Shown here: positions 43,633 to 53,998 of the stretch, one piece after another
Layout: each line of letters starts with the position of its first letter
Numbering within the stretch: the stretch's first letter is position 1
Origin: Pseudomonadota bacterium
Lineage (GTDB): Bacteria > Desulfobacterota > Desulfobacteria > Desulfobacterales > JAHIVH01
Direction: 5' to 3'
NCBI GenBank assembly: GCA_018816735.1
Contig: JAHIVH010000008.1
Coordinates: 62,001 to 126,000 of the forward strand
DNA length: 64,000 nucleotides
The notes under the pieces: model-generated
What the model was told of the DNA's origin: nothing
The model's database searches: none
Seen by the model: the letters and a program-made list of their open reading frames with translations, nothing else
Position numbers and translations under genes: made by a program

Positions 43633-46600
43633 ATGGATGTAATTGATGATATTTTTAACGAAGTAGACGATTCGTTCCAGTCCCAGAAAGACCTCTTTCT
43701 GCTTCTTGAAAAACATATGGCAGATGCAAAATTCCAGATCGTTTTGAATGACAGGGACACCATCCTGATTGGTGACACCATGGATATTGGAAATGACCTT
43801 AAAGACAGTTTGATCAGAAAGGCAAAAAAAGAATCCCTGCCGGTTCAAATGGTGGCAAAAGACGGCGTTTTAAAGGTGTTCGCCTTGTCGATTGACAGCC
43901 TGAACGCAACATTGATCTGCACCCTTCCCCCTCACGTGACCACGCCATCTGATGAAAAAATTTGTTTGGAACAGATCAAACTCTGTATCGATCTTTTTGA
44001 AACCCGGAAACATCTGGATGAAGAAAAAGAGTTGATCGAGATTCAAAAAATCCAGATGAAGCGGCAGCTGAAGGTTCTTGAGATCAAAAACCAGGAGATA
44101 CTGGAAGAAAACCACAGGAATTATCAGATCATCCAGAAACAGCAGGCCGAATATGCAGACAAACTGAAATCGGAAATAGACGCCCAGACAAAAGAACTCA
44201 AAATTGTCAATGATCAGTTAAAAGAAATCAGCCGCCTGCAGAAAAAGACACTGGATGTTGCGGCAACCGCAATCATCACGCTTGATATGGATCAGAAAAT
44301 TGTTAACGTCAATGATGAGTTCTGCCTGATTACGAATTACCGGAAAAAAGATATTATTGGCAAGCATTATGATATCCTGAAATCAGGCGAAGATATGGAA
44401 GCAGACGCATCTGAAATTGAGGATACCGGCAAACCTGTCTATAAAACCCAGTGTATGCTATATACAAAAGATGGCCGTAAGCTGACAGTCATTAAAAATG
44501 CAGATACAATTTATGATAAATTCAAAAAACCCTCAGGCCGGATAGAATCGTTCGTGGATGTGACCGATCTGATTGAAGCCAGGGAAAAGGCGGAAACGGC
44601 AAACATTGCCAAAAGTGAATTTCTGGCCAATATGAGCCATGAAATCCGGACGCCGATTAACGCTATACTCGGTATGGCCGAGATCATTATGGAAACAAGG
44701 CTTGATGAGGAACAGATAGACCTTGTCCAGACAATCAATACGGAATCTGAAGCCCTCCTTGGCATCATCAATGACATTCTCGATTTTTCAAAAATTGAAG
44801 CCGGCAAGCTGGAACTGGAGTTGATTTCCTTTGATATCCGGACACTCATGGAAGATTTGGGAAGTGGCATTGCCATTAGGTCCGAGCAAAAGGGAGTGAG
44901 AATTTATGTCTACATGCCATGCGATCACCCATCCATCGTTATCGGTGATCCTGGCAGATTGCGGCAAATCCTCATGAATCTTGTGGGTAATGCCCTTAAA
45001 TTCACTCATGACGGTGAAATATTCATCCTGGCCAAAATTATCGAAAAGGTAGCGGATAAAATCAAGGTTTATTTCGAAGTCCGGGATACGGGTATTGGTA
45101 TTCCCAAAAAACAACAGGACCGGATTTTTGAAAGTTTCACGCAGGCAGACGGATCAACAACGAGAAAATACGGTGGGACCGGTCTTGGCACCACCATCAG
45201 CAAACAATTGACGGAACTGATGGGCGGAGAGATCGGACTTGAAAGTGATGAAGGAAAAGGAAGCACTTTCTGGTTTACAACCGTGTTTGGAAGTGTTGAC
45301 AATCAACCGGAAAAGGAACCGCTCACCTCTTTGAACCTGGCATCCCTGATCGATAACAGGAAAGGACCTGTTCAGGCCATGATTATAGATAGGCATCGAA
45401 CAGGCAGGTTTGTCATCGCCAATTATCTGAAAAGCTTCGGATGTGACGTCCATGAAACGGATGATCCGGAGCCGATTACCCGGATGATGGCCGCATCAGG
45501 TCAGCATGGCCCCCCGTTTCATCTGATGATTGTGGATAGCGGGATATTGGACGAAACCTGGATAAACACATTGGTGCAACTCAAAAATAGTGAGACCATG
45601 CCGGAAATTCATGTAATTATACAGAAACCCGGCGGACCGGCCACTGCCATTCCTCATGATCTCACATCCATTGCGAACGCCTATATTACCCGGCCGGTCA
45701 AATTAAAAAATCTTCAGAGCATCCTTTTGTCTGTCCTTGCCGGAAAACAGGCCAAAGAAAAAGAACCCTCTGATGAATTGCAGGAGATATCCCAAACAGA
45801 ACAAAATGTAACGGAGGCCAAAGGAAACATTCTTCTGGTAGAAGATTATCCGGCAAATCAGATCATTGCCTTAACCTTTCTCGCTGAAACCGGCTGCCTT
45901 GTTGAACTTGCGGAAAACGGGCAGCAGGCGGTCGAGGCTTTTAAAAACAAGCACTATGATCTCATTTTCATGGACATGCAGATGCCGGTGATGGATGGCT
46001 ATGATGCCACAAAAACCATCCGGTCACTTGAAAGGGAGAAACCTGGCCAAACAGCAGAAAAGGCTGTGCCCATCATCGCGATGACCGCAAACGCCCTTAA
46101 AGGTGACAAGGAAAAATGCCTTGAAGCTGGCGCCAATGATTATGTTCCCAAACCCATCCGCAAAAAACAGATCATTGCAACAGTGGGCAAATGGCTGCAA
46201 TTGACCAAAGCCAAAAGAACGACGGACATCGGACTTCAGCAAACCCCGAATAAGGAAAAAACCGGACTCGTCCAAAAACCATCAGATACAGATATACCTG
46301 AAATCCGATCAACCGGGGAGACCAGTCCATTTAAAAAGCCGAGCGCGCATATACTCCTTGTGGAAGACAACAAAAGCAATCAAAAGGTGGCACTCAGACA
46401 TATCAGGAGCATGGGGTTTGAGGTGGATCTGGCTGAAAACGGAAAAGAAGCCATTAACGCCTATCTGAACAACGCCTACGACCTTATTCTCATGGACGTG
46501 CAAATGCCTGTCATGGATGGTTACCAGGCCACAGGTGTTATCCGGAAACTGGAACTGAAACAGCAGCAGAACAATTATGATAAAAAACCGGCAAGGACAC

Positions 46601-47130
46601 CTATTATTGCAGCTACCGCAAATGCCATTGAAGGAGACAGGGATAAATGTGTCTCTGCCGGCATGGATGATTACCTGACCAAGCCGTTGAAGAAAAAAGA
46701 TATTGTTGAAATGATTGAAAAATGGGTCATGCTGCCTTCAATGGACAGGGAGACCGGTGAAGACGCTGAAGCAGATGGCCCCATGAATTACAAGGAAGCG
46801 CTCCTTGAGTTTGACGGTGACGAAACAATATTAAACCGAATCCTTTTTAATTTTGTGCGTCTCATTCACGCGCAGTTGGACGTTATTGAAAAGGCGATTG
46901 AAAAAGGAGATTCCGAAACGGTTGTCCGGGAGTCCCATTCTATTAAAGGGGCAGCCTCAAATCTTATTGCAGATGAGCTTTTCAAAGCGTCCAAAGAACT
47001 TGAAGAAACAGGAAAAACACACATGCTGAATGAGAGCAGGGAAGCATTTCTCAAGGTTAAAAACGCATTTCATCGCCTGGATGCATACGCCAGGTCATTA
47101 CCCATAAAAGGATCAGGTGAACCAAAGTAA
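43633..47130 (+). CDS. Hybrid histidine kinase with PAS, three receivers and HPt
   Basis: A 1165-residue cytosolic phosphorelay protein. Order: N-terminal region of about 130 residues, long coiled coil (about 120-210, EEKELIEIQKIQMKRQLKVL), PAS (about 215-320), HisKA with His336 in NMSHEIRTPINA, HATPase (NALKFTHDGEI, DTGIGIPK, GTGLGTTISKQL), a degenerate receiver (about 575-705, MIIDRH, LMIVDSG, and Arg for Lys at TRPVK), receiver 2 with Asp781 in FMDMQMPVMDG, receiver 3 with Asp955 in LMDVQMPVMDG, and C-terminal HPt with His1102 in ESHSIKGAASNL. No membrane helix. The HDOD protein gene lies just upstream. Output may be to an unlinked regulator. Confidence 0.9.
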   Translation: MDVIDDIFNEVDDSFQSQKDLFLLLEKHMADAKFQIVLNDRDTILIGDTMDIGNDLKDSLIRKAKKESLPVQMVAKDGVLKVFALSIDSLNATLICTLPPHVTTPSDEKICLEQIKLCIDLFETRKHLDEEKELIEIQKIQMKRQLKVLEIKNQEILEENHRNYQIIQKQQAEYADKLKSEIDAQTKELKIVNDQLKEISRLQKKTLDVAATAIITLDMDQKIVNVNDEFCLITNYRKKDIIGKHYDILKSGEDMEADASEIEDTGKPVYKTQCMLYTKDGRKLTVIKNADTIYDKFKKPSGRIESFVDVTDLIEAREKAETANIAKSEFLANMSHEIRTPINAILGMAEIIMETRLDEEQIDLVQTINTESEALLGIINDILDFSKIEAGKLELELISFDIRTLMEDLGSGIAIRSEQKGVRIYVYMPCDHPSIVIGDPGRLRQILMNLVGNALKFTHDGEIFILAKIIEKVADKIKVYFEVRDTGIGIPKKQQDRIFESFTQADGSTTRKYGGTGLGTTISKQLTELMGGEIGLESDEGKGSTFWFTTVFGSVDNQPEKEPLTSLNLASLIDNRKGPVQAMIIDRHRTGRFVIANYLKSFGCDVHETDDPEPITRMMAASGQHGPPFHLMIVDSGILDETWINTLVQLKNSETMPEIHVIIQKPGGPATAIPHDLTSIANAYITRPVKLKNLQSILLSVLAGKQAKEKEPSDELQEISQTEQNVTEAKGNILLVEDYPANQIIALTFLAETGCLVELAENGQQAVEAFKNKHYDLIFMDMQMPVMDGYDATKTIRSLEREKPGQTAEKAVPIIAMTANALKGDKEKCLEAGANDYVPKPIRKKQIIATVGKWLQLTKAKRTTDIGLQQTPNKEKTGLVQKPSDTDIPEIRSTGETSPFKKPSAHILLVEDNKSNQKVALRHIRSMGFEVDLAENGKEAINAYLNNAYDLILMDVQMPVMDGYQATGVIRKLELKQQQNNYDKKPARTPIIAATANAIEGDRDKCVSAGMDDYLTKPLKKKDIVEMIEKWVMLPSMDRETGEDAEADGPMNYKEALLEFDGDETILNRILFNFVRLIHAQLDVIEKAIEKGDSETVVRESHSIKGAASNLIADELFKASKELEETGKTHMLNESREAFLKVKNAFHRLDAYARSLPIKGSGEPK

Positions 47131-47141
47131 GTGAGGGAGAC

Positions 47142-48593
47142 ATGAATATTCTGGCCATTGATCAGGGAACCACAGGTACGACCGTTTGCCTGTACAATCA
47201 GAAAAGTGAGATGATCGGAAAGGCATACAGGGAAATCCGGCAAATCTATCCCAAACCGGGTTGGGTGGAGCATGATCCGGAAAACATCTGGTCAAGTGTG
47301 AAAGACGCCTTAAAGGAGCTTCTCGAAAAAAACCCTGTCAAAATCGCTGGCATAGGGATCACCAATCAGCGTGAGACAACGGTTGTATGGGACAAGCGGA
47401 CAGGGAAACCTGTTTATAACGCAATCGTATGGCAATGCAGAAGGACTTCCGCACAATGTCAACCTTTGAAGGTTCATGAAGTATCCTTCCGGGAAAAGAC
47501 AGGGTTGCCGGTTGACCCATATTTCAGTGCCACAAAAATAAAATGGATTCTGGATCATAGCGGTGTAAAAGATGTCAATAACCTCCTTTTCGGGACAATA
47601 GACACTTACCTTATCTGGAAACTGACCAACGGCACCGTTCACGTCACAGATTATACCAATGCAGCCCGAACCCTGATTTTTAACATCAAGGAAAAAAAGT
47701 GGGACGATGACTTGCTGGATATTATGGAACTGCCCAAATCGATTCTTCCTGAAGTCAAAAAATCCATAGACGACTTTGGTGTTGTGGAGGCAATAGACCC
47801 AATCAAGGGCATTCCTATCTATGGTGTTGCAGGAGACCAGCAGGCCGCACTTTTCGGTCAGACGTGCTTTAGGGCCGGCCAGATAAAAAACACATATGGC
47901 ACGGGCTGTTTTGCCGTTATGAATACGGGAGACCGGAACATTCTTTCAAAGAACGGTCTGATCACCACCCTTGCCATCAATGGTGACGGCGATCCATGCT
48001 TTGCACTGGAAGGCTCTATATTTATTGCAGGTGCGGTGATCCAATGGCTCCGCGATGAACTAAACATCATCGATCATGCGGCAGACAGTGAAAACCTTGC
48101 AAAAGAGGTTTCGGATAATGGCGGGGTTTACATTGTACCGGCATTTGTGGGACTGGGTGCACCCCACTGGGATATGGATGCCAGAGGGATCATCACCGGC
48201 CTTACCAGAGGAGCGAACAGGAAACATATGGTTAGAGCCGCTCTGGAGTCCATGGCCTATCAGACCATGGATGTCATCTCGATTATGGAAAAGGAATCCG
48301 GCATAGGCGTTCATGAGCTCGCTGTGGACGGTGGCGCAACCGCCAATAATTTTCTCATGCAGTTTCAGGCAGATATCATGAACAAGACGGTGATACGGCC
48401 CCGGATTATCGAATCAACCTCACTGGGTGCGGCCTATCTGGCAGGCCTTAAGGCAAATGTCTGGAAATCTTCAGATGAACTCTTGAACCTTAAAACCATT
48501 GACCATCAATTCAAGCCGGCAATGGACGGTCAAACAAGACAGGCACTTATTGAAGGCTGGCAGAACGCGATCCGAAAAGCATTGACAAAATAA
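47142..48593 (+). CDS. glpK: Glycerol kinase
   Basis: A 483-residue FGGY-family carbohydrate kinase. Family marks: LAIDQGTTGTTVCLYN, GITNQRETTVVWDKRTG, YFSATKIKWILDH, GDQQAALFGQTCFRAGQIKNTYG, the ATP-site GGATANNFLMQFQAD and STSLGAAYLAGL. It phosphorylates glycerol to sn-glycerol 3-phosphate. Length is the usual 480-500. No glycerol transporter or dehydrogenase adjoins. It starts 11 bases after the hybrid kinase stop with GTGAGGGAG as ribosome site and so may be cotranscribed. Confidence 0.92.
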   Translation: MNILAIDQGTTGTTVCLYNQKSEMIGKAYREIRQIYPKPGWVEHDPENIWSSVKDALKELLEKNPVKIAGIGITNQRETTVVWDKRTGKPVYNAIVWQCRRTSAQCQPLKVHEVSFREKTGLPVDPYFSATKIKWILDHSGVKDVNNLLFGTIDTYLIWKLTNGTVHVTDYTNAARTLIFNIKEKKWDDDLLDIMELPKSILPEVKKSIDDFGVVEAIDPIKGIPIYGVAGDQQAALFGQTCFRAGQIKNTYGTGCFAVMNTGDRNILSKNGLITTLAINGDGDPCFALEGSIFIAGAVIQWLRDELNIIDHAADSENLAKEVSDNGGVYIVPAFVGLGAPHWDMDARGIITGLTRGANRKHMVRAALESMAYQTMDVISIMEKESGIGVHELAVDGGATANNFLMQFQADIMNKTVIRPRIIESTSLGAAYLAGLKANVWKSSDELLNLKTIDHQFKPAMDGQTRQALIEGWQNAIRKALTK

Positions 48594-48668
48594 TTTTATT
48601 TATCAATTGCAACCTGCAATTTTATCATTATAATACAAGTCATTATTAATACTTTATAAGGAGTCATC

Positions 48669-49202
48669 ATGTCGTCAAACCAGTTAAAAGCAGTTATTGA
48701 AACAAACAAGGGAACCATCAGAATCAACCTTCACAGCAATGAAACCCCTCTGACCGTGAGCAATTTCGTGAACCTTGCAAAACGTCAGTTTTATAATGGC
48801 ATCAAATTCCACAGAGTGATCGGCAATTTCATGATTCAGGCAGGCTGTCCATTTGGCAATGGAACAGGCGGACCCGGTTATCAATTCGAGGATGAATTTA
48901 AGGATAACCTCAAACATGACAAACCGGGTATTCTTTCCATGGCCAATGCCGGACCGGGAACAAATGGCAGCCAGTTCTTTATCACCCATATCCCCACTCC
49001 CCACCTGAACAACAACCATACGGTTTTTGGTGAAGTAGAGGGAAAAGAGGACTTGAAGGTCGTCAACAAAATTGTTCAGCGCGACAAAATAATCTCCATT
49101 ACCATTGAAGGTGATGCCGATGCCCTGCTTGAACAGACAAAGGACAAGGTAGAGGCATGGAACAAGGCCCTGGACAAGGCCTTCCCGGATCTTAAAAAAT
49201 AA
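48669..49202 (+). CDS. Cyclophilin-type peptidyl-prolyl isomerase
   Basis: A 177-residue cyclophilin. Motifs: NFVNLAKRQFYNGIKFHRVIGNFMIQAGCP with the catalytic Arg, FEDEFKDNLKHDKPGILSMANAGPGTNGSQFFITHIPTPHLNNNHTVFGEV. No signal peptide, so it is cytosolic. A C-terminal extension of about 20 charged residues (TKDKVEAWNKALDKAFPDLKK) is beyond the usual fold. AAGGAG precedes the ATG. Confidence 0.92.
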   Translation: MSSNQLKAVIETNKGTIRINLHSNETPLTVSNFVNLAKRQFYNGIKFHRVIGNFMIQAGCPFGNGTGGPGYQFEDEFKDNLKHDKPGILSMANAGPGTNGSQFFITHIPTPHLNNNHTVFGEVEGKEDLKVVNKIVQRDKIISITIEGDADALLEQTKDKVEAWNKALDKAFPDLKK

Positions 49203-49221
49203 AGCATCAGCAAAACTAAAT

Positions 49222-49246
49222 ACCCACTGGCCAAAAGTCAGTGGGT
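49222..49246. terminator. Hairpin after the cyclophilin gene
   Basis: ACCCACTG (49222-49229) pairs with CAGTGGGT (49239-49246). No U tract follows, so it may be a weak terminator or an RNA-stabilising hairpin. A second hairpin with GTGAAC/GTTCAC arms lies near 49300-49322 in front of the small gene at 49355. Confidence 0.4.
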
Positions 49247-49354
49247 TGAAATTGAGAGCCCAAAAGTCCGGATACAGGCCCCCCCCTGTAACTGCATCGT
49301 GAACGTGCATGTGTGTGTTCACAGTAACGTGCACCCAAAAACAATAGAATCGAA

Positions 49355-49543
49355 ATGAAAAAGAAAACAGCCCAGACTAAAAGTGAGATGAAGGAAAGAG
49401 AAGAGGCGTTTAAAAGTCTTCCCCCCAATATCAGACAGTCCTTAACGGAAGATGAAATTCACGCGTTTCTCCATGAAGACGCATGGACTGAAACTCTTTT
49501 TGAGAAATTAAAGGACTTTATTGTCCCGGACAACTCAAAATAA
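49355..49543 (+). CDS. Small conserved-looking protein, 62 residues
   Basis: A small soluble protein starting MKKKTAQTKSEMKEREEAFK and continuing LPPNIRQSLTEDEIHAFLHEDAW, a helical acidic/basic pattern. No cysteines and no membrane segment. I do not recognise it. Upstream ribosome site is weak (GAAATG). Good codon use and a balanced helix pattern support it. It could be a partner of the next small gene; both lie between cyclophilin and the chemoreceptor. Confidence 0.5.
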   Translation: MKKKTAQTKSEMKEREEAFKSLPPNIRQSLTEDEIHAFLHEDAWTETLFEKLKDFIVPDNSK

Positions 49544-49565
49544 TAAAGACTGTGCCCTGTCGCCT

Positions 49566-49778
49566 ATGAATACCGACCCCAAAAGCCTGCCCAGGCCCAT
49601 TGAGAAACTTCTCTCAATTATCAAGTCCTTCAAAGGGATAGTTATCAAAAAAAAACCTGAACACCCTGATTTTGATCAATATGGAACTTCATGGAAACAG
49701 ACCGAAGATGACTATCAAAAAGAACAAAAGGCCTGGCTTGAAAGCATTCAAAAAAAAAGAAAAAAGAATCAGGAATAG
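49566..49778 (+). CDS. Small highly charged protein, about 70 residues
   Basis: A small soluble protein beginning MNTDPKSLPRPIEKLLSIIK and ending in a basic run (QKKRKKNQE). A TTG at 49521, with an AAGGA site inside the preceding gene, would add 15 residues; the ATG at 49566 lacks a good ribosome site. No family recognised. The tandem position suggests cotranscription with the 62-residue gene. Confidence 0.45.
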   Translation: MNTDPKSLPRPIEKLLSIIKSFKGIVIKKKPEHPDFDQYGTSWKQTEDDYQKEQKAWLESIQKKRKKNQE

Positions 49779-50145
49779 TCAGGGTTCCTTTTACAGATCT
49801 GCAAACACACCTGTGAATTACTTGCCATGCGTAAGCAAACTGTAATGCGGCCAATGTCTTGCACGCAAAAACTGAATAAAAAAATTTCTTTGTAATATAA
49901 ATATTTTATGCTATATTGTGCTCATTTTTAAATGAATGACTTACCCAAAACAGAGAAAATATGTTGGAGAATAATTATATTCTCTAAATTTTTTTTAAAA
50001 AAATAACCGCTATATAATCTTTTCGACATTGATTCTCTGCCTTCATAAAAACGAATTATGGAATTTCTCCATGAAAAACAAGCGCCCGGTAGATGACAAT
50101 TGATAAGGTTAACTATACATTGGCAGATATGCGGAGGGAATGGTC
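49779..50145. other. AT-rich region upstream of the chemoreceptor gene
   Basis: About 365 bases without a gene, very AT-rich from 49870 to 50040. It must contain the chemoreceptor promoter. No convincing sigma-70 or sigma-28 box with proper leader length was found. Confidence 0.3.
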
Positions 50146-52668
50146 ATGTGGTGGAAGAATTTAAAGATATCAAACAAAATCGGTCTTGGCATTGGCAGTG
50201 TGATTTTCCTTCTGGTGGTTGTAGCGTTTCAAAGTTATACAGGCATCAGTGGGATTCTTGATAATGCAAAAGAAGTCATTGACGGAAACAAACTGGATGG
50301 CGTGATTGCCCAAAAAGAGGTGGACCATCTGAATTGGGCCAGAAATATCAGCCTGCTGTTTACCGATGAACACGTGACCGAACTGAATGTGGAAACAGAT
50401 CATCATCATTGCGGATTCGGTCAATGGCTTTATGGAGACGGAAGAAAACAGGCAGAAATGTTGGTCCCGGAATTAAAACCGCTGTTAAAAGCTATTGAAA
50501 TACCGCATCAGGAATTGCATGAGTCTGCAAAAAAAATTAAAACCACGTTTAAACAGGATCATTCAGACCTGGCTATCGTGCTTTCAAACCGGCTGAATGA
50601 CCATGTGACCTGGGTGGCAAAATTAGGCCAATCCATTGCAGAAGAAGCTGGTGGCATCTATTGTTACCAAAATCTGCTGAAGTCTTTCGTTCAGCAAGCG
50701 GTGTCACAGATCAAATCCATTGACGCTCAGGCTGAACTTTCACTTGAAAACCGAAAGGCATTTGCATACAAGAGTTTGAAAAATTTCAGGTATGGGGATT
50801 CGGAAACAGATTATTTCTTTGTGATAGATGACAAGGCTAACATGATCATGCATCCATATAAACCAGAAATGGAAGGCCAGAATGTTATCCAAAATATCGA
50901 TCAAAAAGGATTTCCGTTGTTCAAACGTATGGTGGACATTGCAAAAAATGACGGCAAAGGATTTGTGACTTATTACTGGCCGCTTCCCGACAGCCAGGAA
51001 ATCGCACCCAAAATTACCTTTGTCCAATTGTACAAACCCTGGAACTGGATCATTGGTTCAGGGGTCTATGTCGATCACACCAATACAGGTCTTCTAAAAC
51101 GCGTAGAGGAATTCGCATCTGGCATGCCATTTTCAACCGGACTTCAGCTTGATCCGGAGAAATGCGCATTTGGAAAGTTTTTGAATGATAGCAAAACCCG
51201 GGAACTCATGGCGACTTTTCCCGAGTTCAAAGACGCGATAAGCGCCATTATTGAACCCCATGAACGCCTGCATAAAAGTGCCCTTGAAATTGAGGCGGCC
51301 ATCAACGACCTGGACATGGCCCTGGCCATAAACCTGTTTCAGAATCAAACCCAGACCATCTTGAAGGAGATAGAAACTTACTTCAACACGGCTATCGACG
51401 CGGAAATGGCAATCAGACTCCGCATGAAAGAGGCAGGAGCGGTTTATGCATCTGAAACGTTGACGGCGCTTAACACGGTTGAACAAATGATTGAGACGAT
51501 TCGCAGTGTTTCAAGAAAGAATATCATGACTGATGCGCAATTGCTGAAAGGCGCTCAAAAAACCCGGATGAAAGTTCTTCTGTTCAGCGTGGTGGCACTT
51601 GCCATAGGCATCTTTCTGATCTTCATTATCGCAAAGAGCATCAGCCGTCCTTTATTAAAAAGTGTTGATTTTGTAAAGTCTGTTGCAGGAGGTGATCTTA
51701 CCCAAAATATCGACATCGATCAGAAAGATGAACTGGGTGTCCTCTGTGAAGCCATGAACACCATGTCAAGCACCTTGAAAAATATGTTTCTGGATGTGAC
51801 CCAATCCATACAGGCCCTGACCGCTTCTGCCACGGAATTGTCAGCTGTTTCAGAACAAATTTCTGCAAATTCCAAACAGACCGCCGAAAAAGCAAGCAAT
51901 GTCTCTGCGGCTGCTGAGGAAATGAGTGCCAATATGGGCAGCGTGGCTGCTGCTACTGAACAGACCACCGCCAATATCCAGATGGTCGTTACTGCATCAG
52001 AAGAAATGACATCAACCATCCAGGAAATTTCAAAAAATACCGTAACAGGCAATGAAACCACTGCCATGGCAGTAACAAAAGCTCAGGAAATTTCTGAAAA
52101 AATGGGCAACCTGATCAAGGCGACCACCGCGATCAGCAAGGTAACCGAAACGATAACCGATATTTCTGACCAGACCAACCTTTTGGCCCTTAACGCAACC
52201 ATTGAAGCAGCAAGAGCAGGTGACGCCGGAAAAGGGTTTGCCGTTGTTGCAGGCGAAATCAAAGCCCTTGCCCTTCAGACGGCTGAGGCGACCAGGGAAA
52301 TCACCACACAGATTGCGGATGTGCAACTGACGACCAAAGAGTCTGTGGATGCTATTGAATCGATAGTAGCGGTGATAAATAAAATTAATATGATCGTGAC
52401 CTCGATGGCGTCTGCCATTGAAGAACAGTCAACCACCACGCAGGAAATTTCAAACAATGTGAGTCAGGCTGCAGCCGGTCTCGGGGAAGTCAATGAAAAT
52501 GTCAACCAGACTTCAGCCGTTGCAGGTGAGGTTACCCGTGATATAGCAGAAGTCAGCCGGGCAACAAATGAAATGCGTTCCGGAAGCGAGCAGATCAAGA
52601 CGAGCGCGTCAGATCTGTCAACACTTGCAGAAAAACTCAATCAGTTAATCAAATGGTTTAAAATTTAG
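50146..52668 (+). CDS. Methyl-accepting chemotaxis protein with two CZB motifs and a sCache domain
   Basis: An 840-residue chemoreceptor. Membrane helix 1 ([17 protein letters not shown], about 12-32), then a large periplasmic part: a CZB-like zinc motif (VDHLNWARN and [12 protein letters not shown], Cys89, with [10 protein letters not shown]), a sCache_2 domain ([32 protein letters not shown], about 200-325), a second CZB-like motif ([10 protein letters not shown], Cys340, PHERLHKSA); then helix 2 ([19 protein letters not shown]), HAMP and the signalling hairpin ([16 protein letters not shown]). CZB domains are more usual in the cytosol. It likely senses small carboxylates plus metal or redox state (inference). 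Start from ATG 50146 with GGAGGG 7 bases upstream. Confidence 0.9.
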   Translation: MWWKNLKISNKIGLGIGSVIFLLVVVAFQSYTGISGILDNAKEVIDGNKLDGVIAQKEVDHLNWARNISLLFTDEHVTELNVETDHHHCGFGQWLYGDGRKQAEMLVPELKPLLKAIEIPHQELHESAKKIKTTFKQDHSDLAIVLSNRLNDHVTWVAKLGQSIAEEAGGIYCYQNLLKSFVQQAVSQIKSIDAQAELSLENRKAFAYKSLKNFRYGDSETDYFFVIDDKANMIMHPYKPEMEGQNVIQNIDQKGFPLFKRMVDIAKNDGKGFVTYYWPLPDSQEIAPKITFVQLYKPWNWIIGSGVYVDHTNTGLLKRVEEFASGMPFSTGLQLDPEKCAFGKFLNDSKTRELMATFPEFKDAISAIIEPHERLHKSALEIEAAINDLDMALAINLFQNQTQTILKEIETYFNTAIDAEMAIRLRMKEAGAVYASETLTALNTVEQMIETIRSVSRKNIMTDAQLLKGAQKTRMKVLLFSVVALAIGIFLIFIIAKSISRPLLKSVDFVKSVAGGDLTQNIDIDQKDELGVLCEAMNTMSSTLKNMFLDVTQSIQALTASATELSAVSEQISANSKQTAEKASNVSAAAEEMSANMGSVAAATEQTTANIQMVVTASEEMTSTIQEISKNTVTGNETTAMAVTKAQEISEKMGNLIKATTAISKVTETITDISDQTNLLALNATIEAARAGDAGKGFAVVAGEIKALALQTAEATREITTQIADVQLTTKESVDAIESIVAVINKINMIVTSMASAIEEQSTTTQEISNNVSQAAAGLGEVNENVNQTSAVAGEVTRDIAEVSRATNEMRSGSEQIKTSASDLSTLAEKLNQLIKWFKI

Positions 52669-52730
52669 TACGTTCGATCAATACTGTTTATGCGAATGCT
52701 GTTTCTGCCTGTCGGACGCGTCGCCCCATG

Positions 52731-53984
52731 CTATACAGAGATCGGGTCAATCATATCCTCCAGATATTGAGTGACGGATTCATCTGGATTGTCATTTGCA
52801 CTTTGCCAAATAATCGCCTCAGGTTGTCCGCCTGTTCTTTTGATACAATTCAGTATTGCCTGGTGACATAGGATATTATCCTTGTTGTTTATGGGCAACC
52901 CTGGTGTAATAATTTTCTGTCCTTTCATGCCTGCAAAAAAAATACTTGTGAATCCCGCATTAATGACAGAACGGAAATTGGAGACATCTGCAAACGCTTT
53001 GGCTGAAGACGGTGTGAGGTGTTCGTAATTATATTTCAACCAGGCAGACGCCAGCAGCTCGTGTGCCAGAAGGTCTGAAGAGGCAAAAATAAGGCCATGC
53101 TCCGGATATGAAATATGTCCGAAATCAGGCCCGATGGTTGTCAAGACTTTTCTTCCTGAGGTTACAGCCAGACGCAGCTTATTTCTTATTTCATCTACCT
53201 GGCTGATTTCCTCGTACATGGCATAAAAATTCCCCCCTCCCTGATGAAATTGAAGCCTGCTGTCATCACGCAGAAAACCGACACTGATTTTCAATCCTGA
53301 GGAGATATCTCCAAGTATATGGGCGCCAACTCTTGGCAGGAATATGATATGATCCACCTCATTGACTATCGAACTGATATAAAGGGGGGCTTCCCAATGG
53401 TGCGGTTCTGGCGGATAAGCGGCAAAATAGGCATCATAACCTCTTTCTTCAAAAAAACAAGGTGTGACGCCTGTGCCCTCTATCACTTGAAGAAGTCCTG
53501 CTGTTTTGCAGAGGGCACGGCTTGCCCCCCGCTTTGATTTGGACGTCCACACAACATATTCTGCACCGCTTTGATCCCCTACGATGATATTTTCTTTTTC
53601 AACCCCCTTTTCCTCCACAAGATATCGAATCATGCATGCCAATGACCATGCATCTGTTGTCGCTGGAAAGGGAGCACCTGAATTGAGGGCCAATTTTAAA
53701 AGAATTTTGTCTCCTGTATTGTACCAGGAAAAATCGGTGGCTGCGTCGACAACAGATTTAAAAAGAGGATAGGATTCCTCATGCATGTCTTTCTGAACCC
53801 ATGCACTGCTGATCGAAGGCTGATATCCGGCAAGAGCAGGCATGATCTGGCCGCATCCTTCAGGTTGCGGCTGATCACATGACACAAGTGTTGAACATGC
53901 GATACCAGATGCAGCCACACCTGAATATTTTAAAAAATGTCTTCGACTGATTGAAAAAGTATGGTGTTTATTGTCTTCCATCAT
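52731..53984 (-). CDS. Tat-exported DUF362-family lipoprotein
   Basis: A 417-residue DUF362 protein. N-terminus SRRHFLKYSGVAASGIA is a twin-arginine signal with a lipobox LVSC, so it is a folded exported lipoprotein. The DUF362 body is recognised by GDKILLKLALNSGAPFPATTDAWSL and VDHIIFLPRVGAHILGDIS-type segments. No ferredoxin-type cysteine motif is visible, unlike some family members. It is the last gene of the porin/cytochrome operon, 14 bases after the cytochrome, so a role in assembling or docking that conduit is possible, though unproven. Confidence 0.8.
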   Translation of the reverse strand: MMEDNKHHTFSISRRHFLKYSGVAASGIACSTLVSCDQPQPEGCGQIMPALAGYQPSISSAWVQKDMHEESYPLFKSVVDAATDFSWYNTGDKILLKLALNSGAPFPATTDAWSLACMIRYLVEEKGVEKENIIVGDQSGAEYVVWTSKSKRGASRALCKTAGLLQVIEGTGVTPCFFEERGYDAYFAAYPPEPHHWEAPLYISSIVNEVDHIIFLPRVGAHILGDISSGLKISVGFLRDDSRLQFHQGGGNFYAMYEEISQVDEIRNKLRLAVTSGRKVLTTIGPDFGHISYPEHGLIFASSDLLAHELLASAWLKYNYEHLTPSSAKAFADVSNFRSVINAGFTSIFFAGMKGQKIITPGLPINNKDNILCHQAILNCIKRTGGQPEAIIWQSANDNPDESVTQYLEDMIDPISV

Positions 53985-53998
53985 TTAAATAATCCTTT

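Noticed and set aside
50103-50128. Sigma-28-like sequence (TAAGGTT, 11 bases, GGCAGATA) before the chemoreceptor
   Set aside because: The implied transcript start would fall on the ribosome binding site, leaving no leader; several mismatches to consensus.
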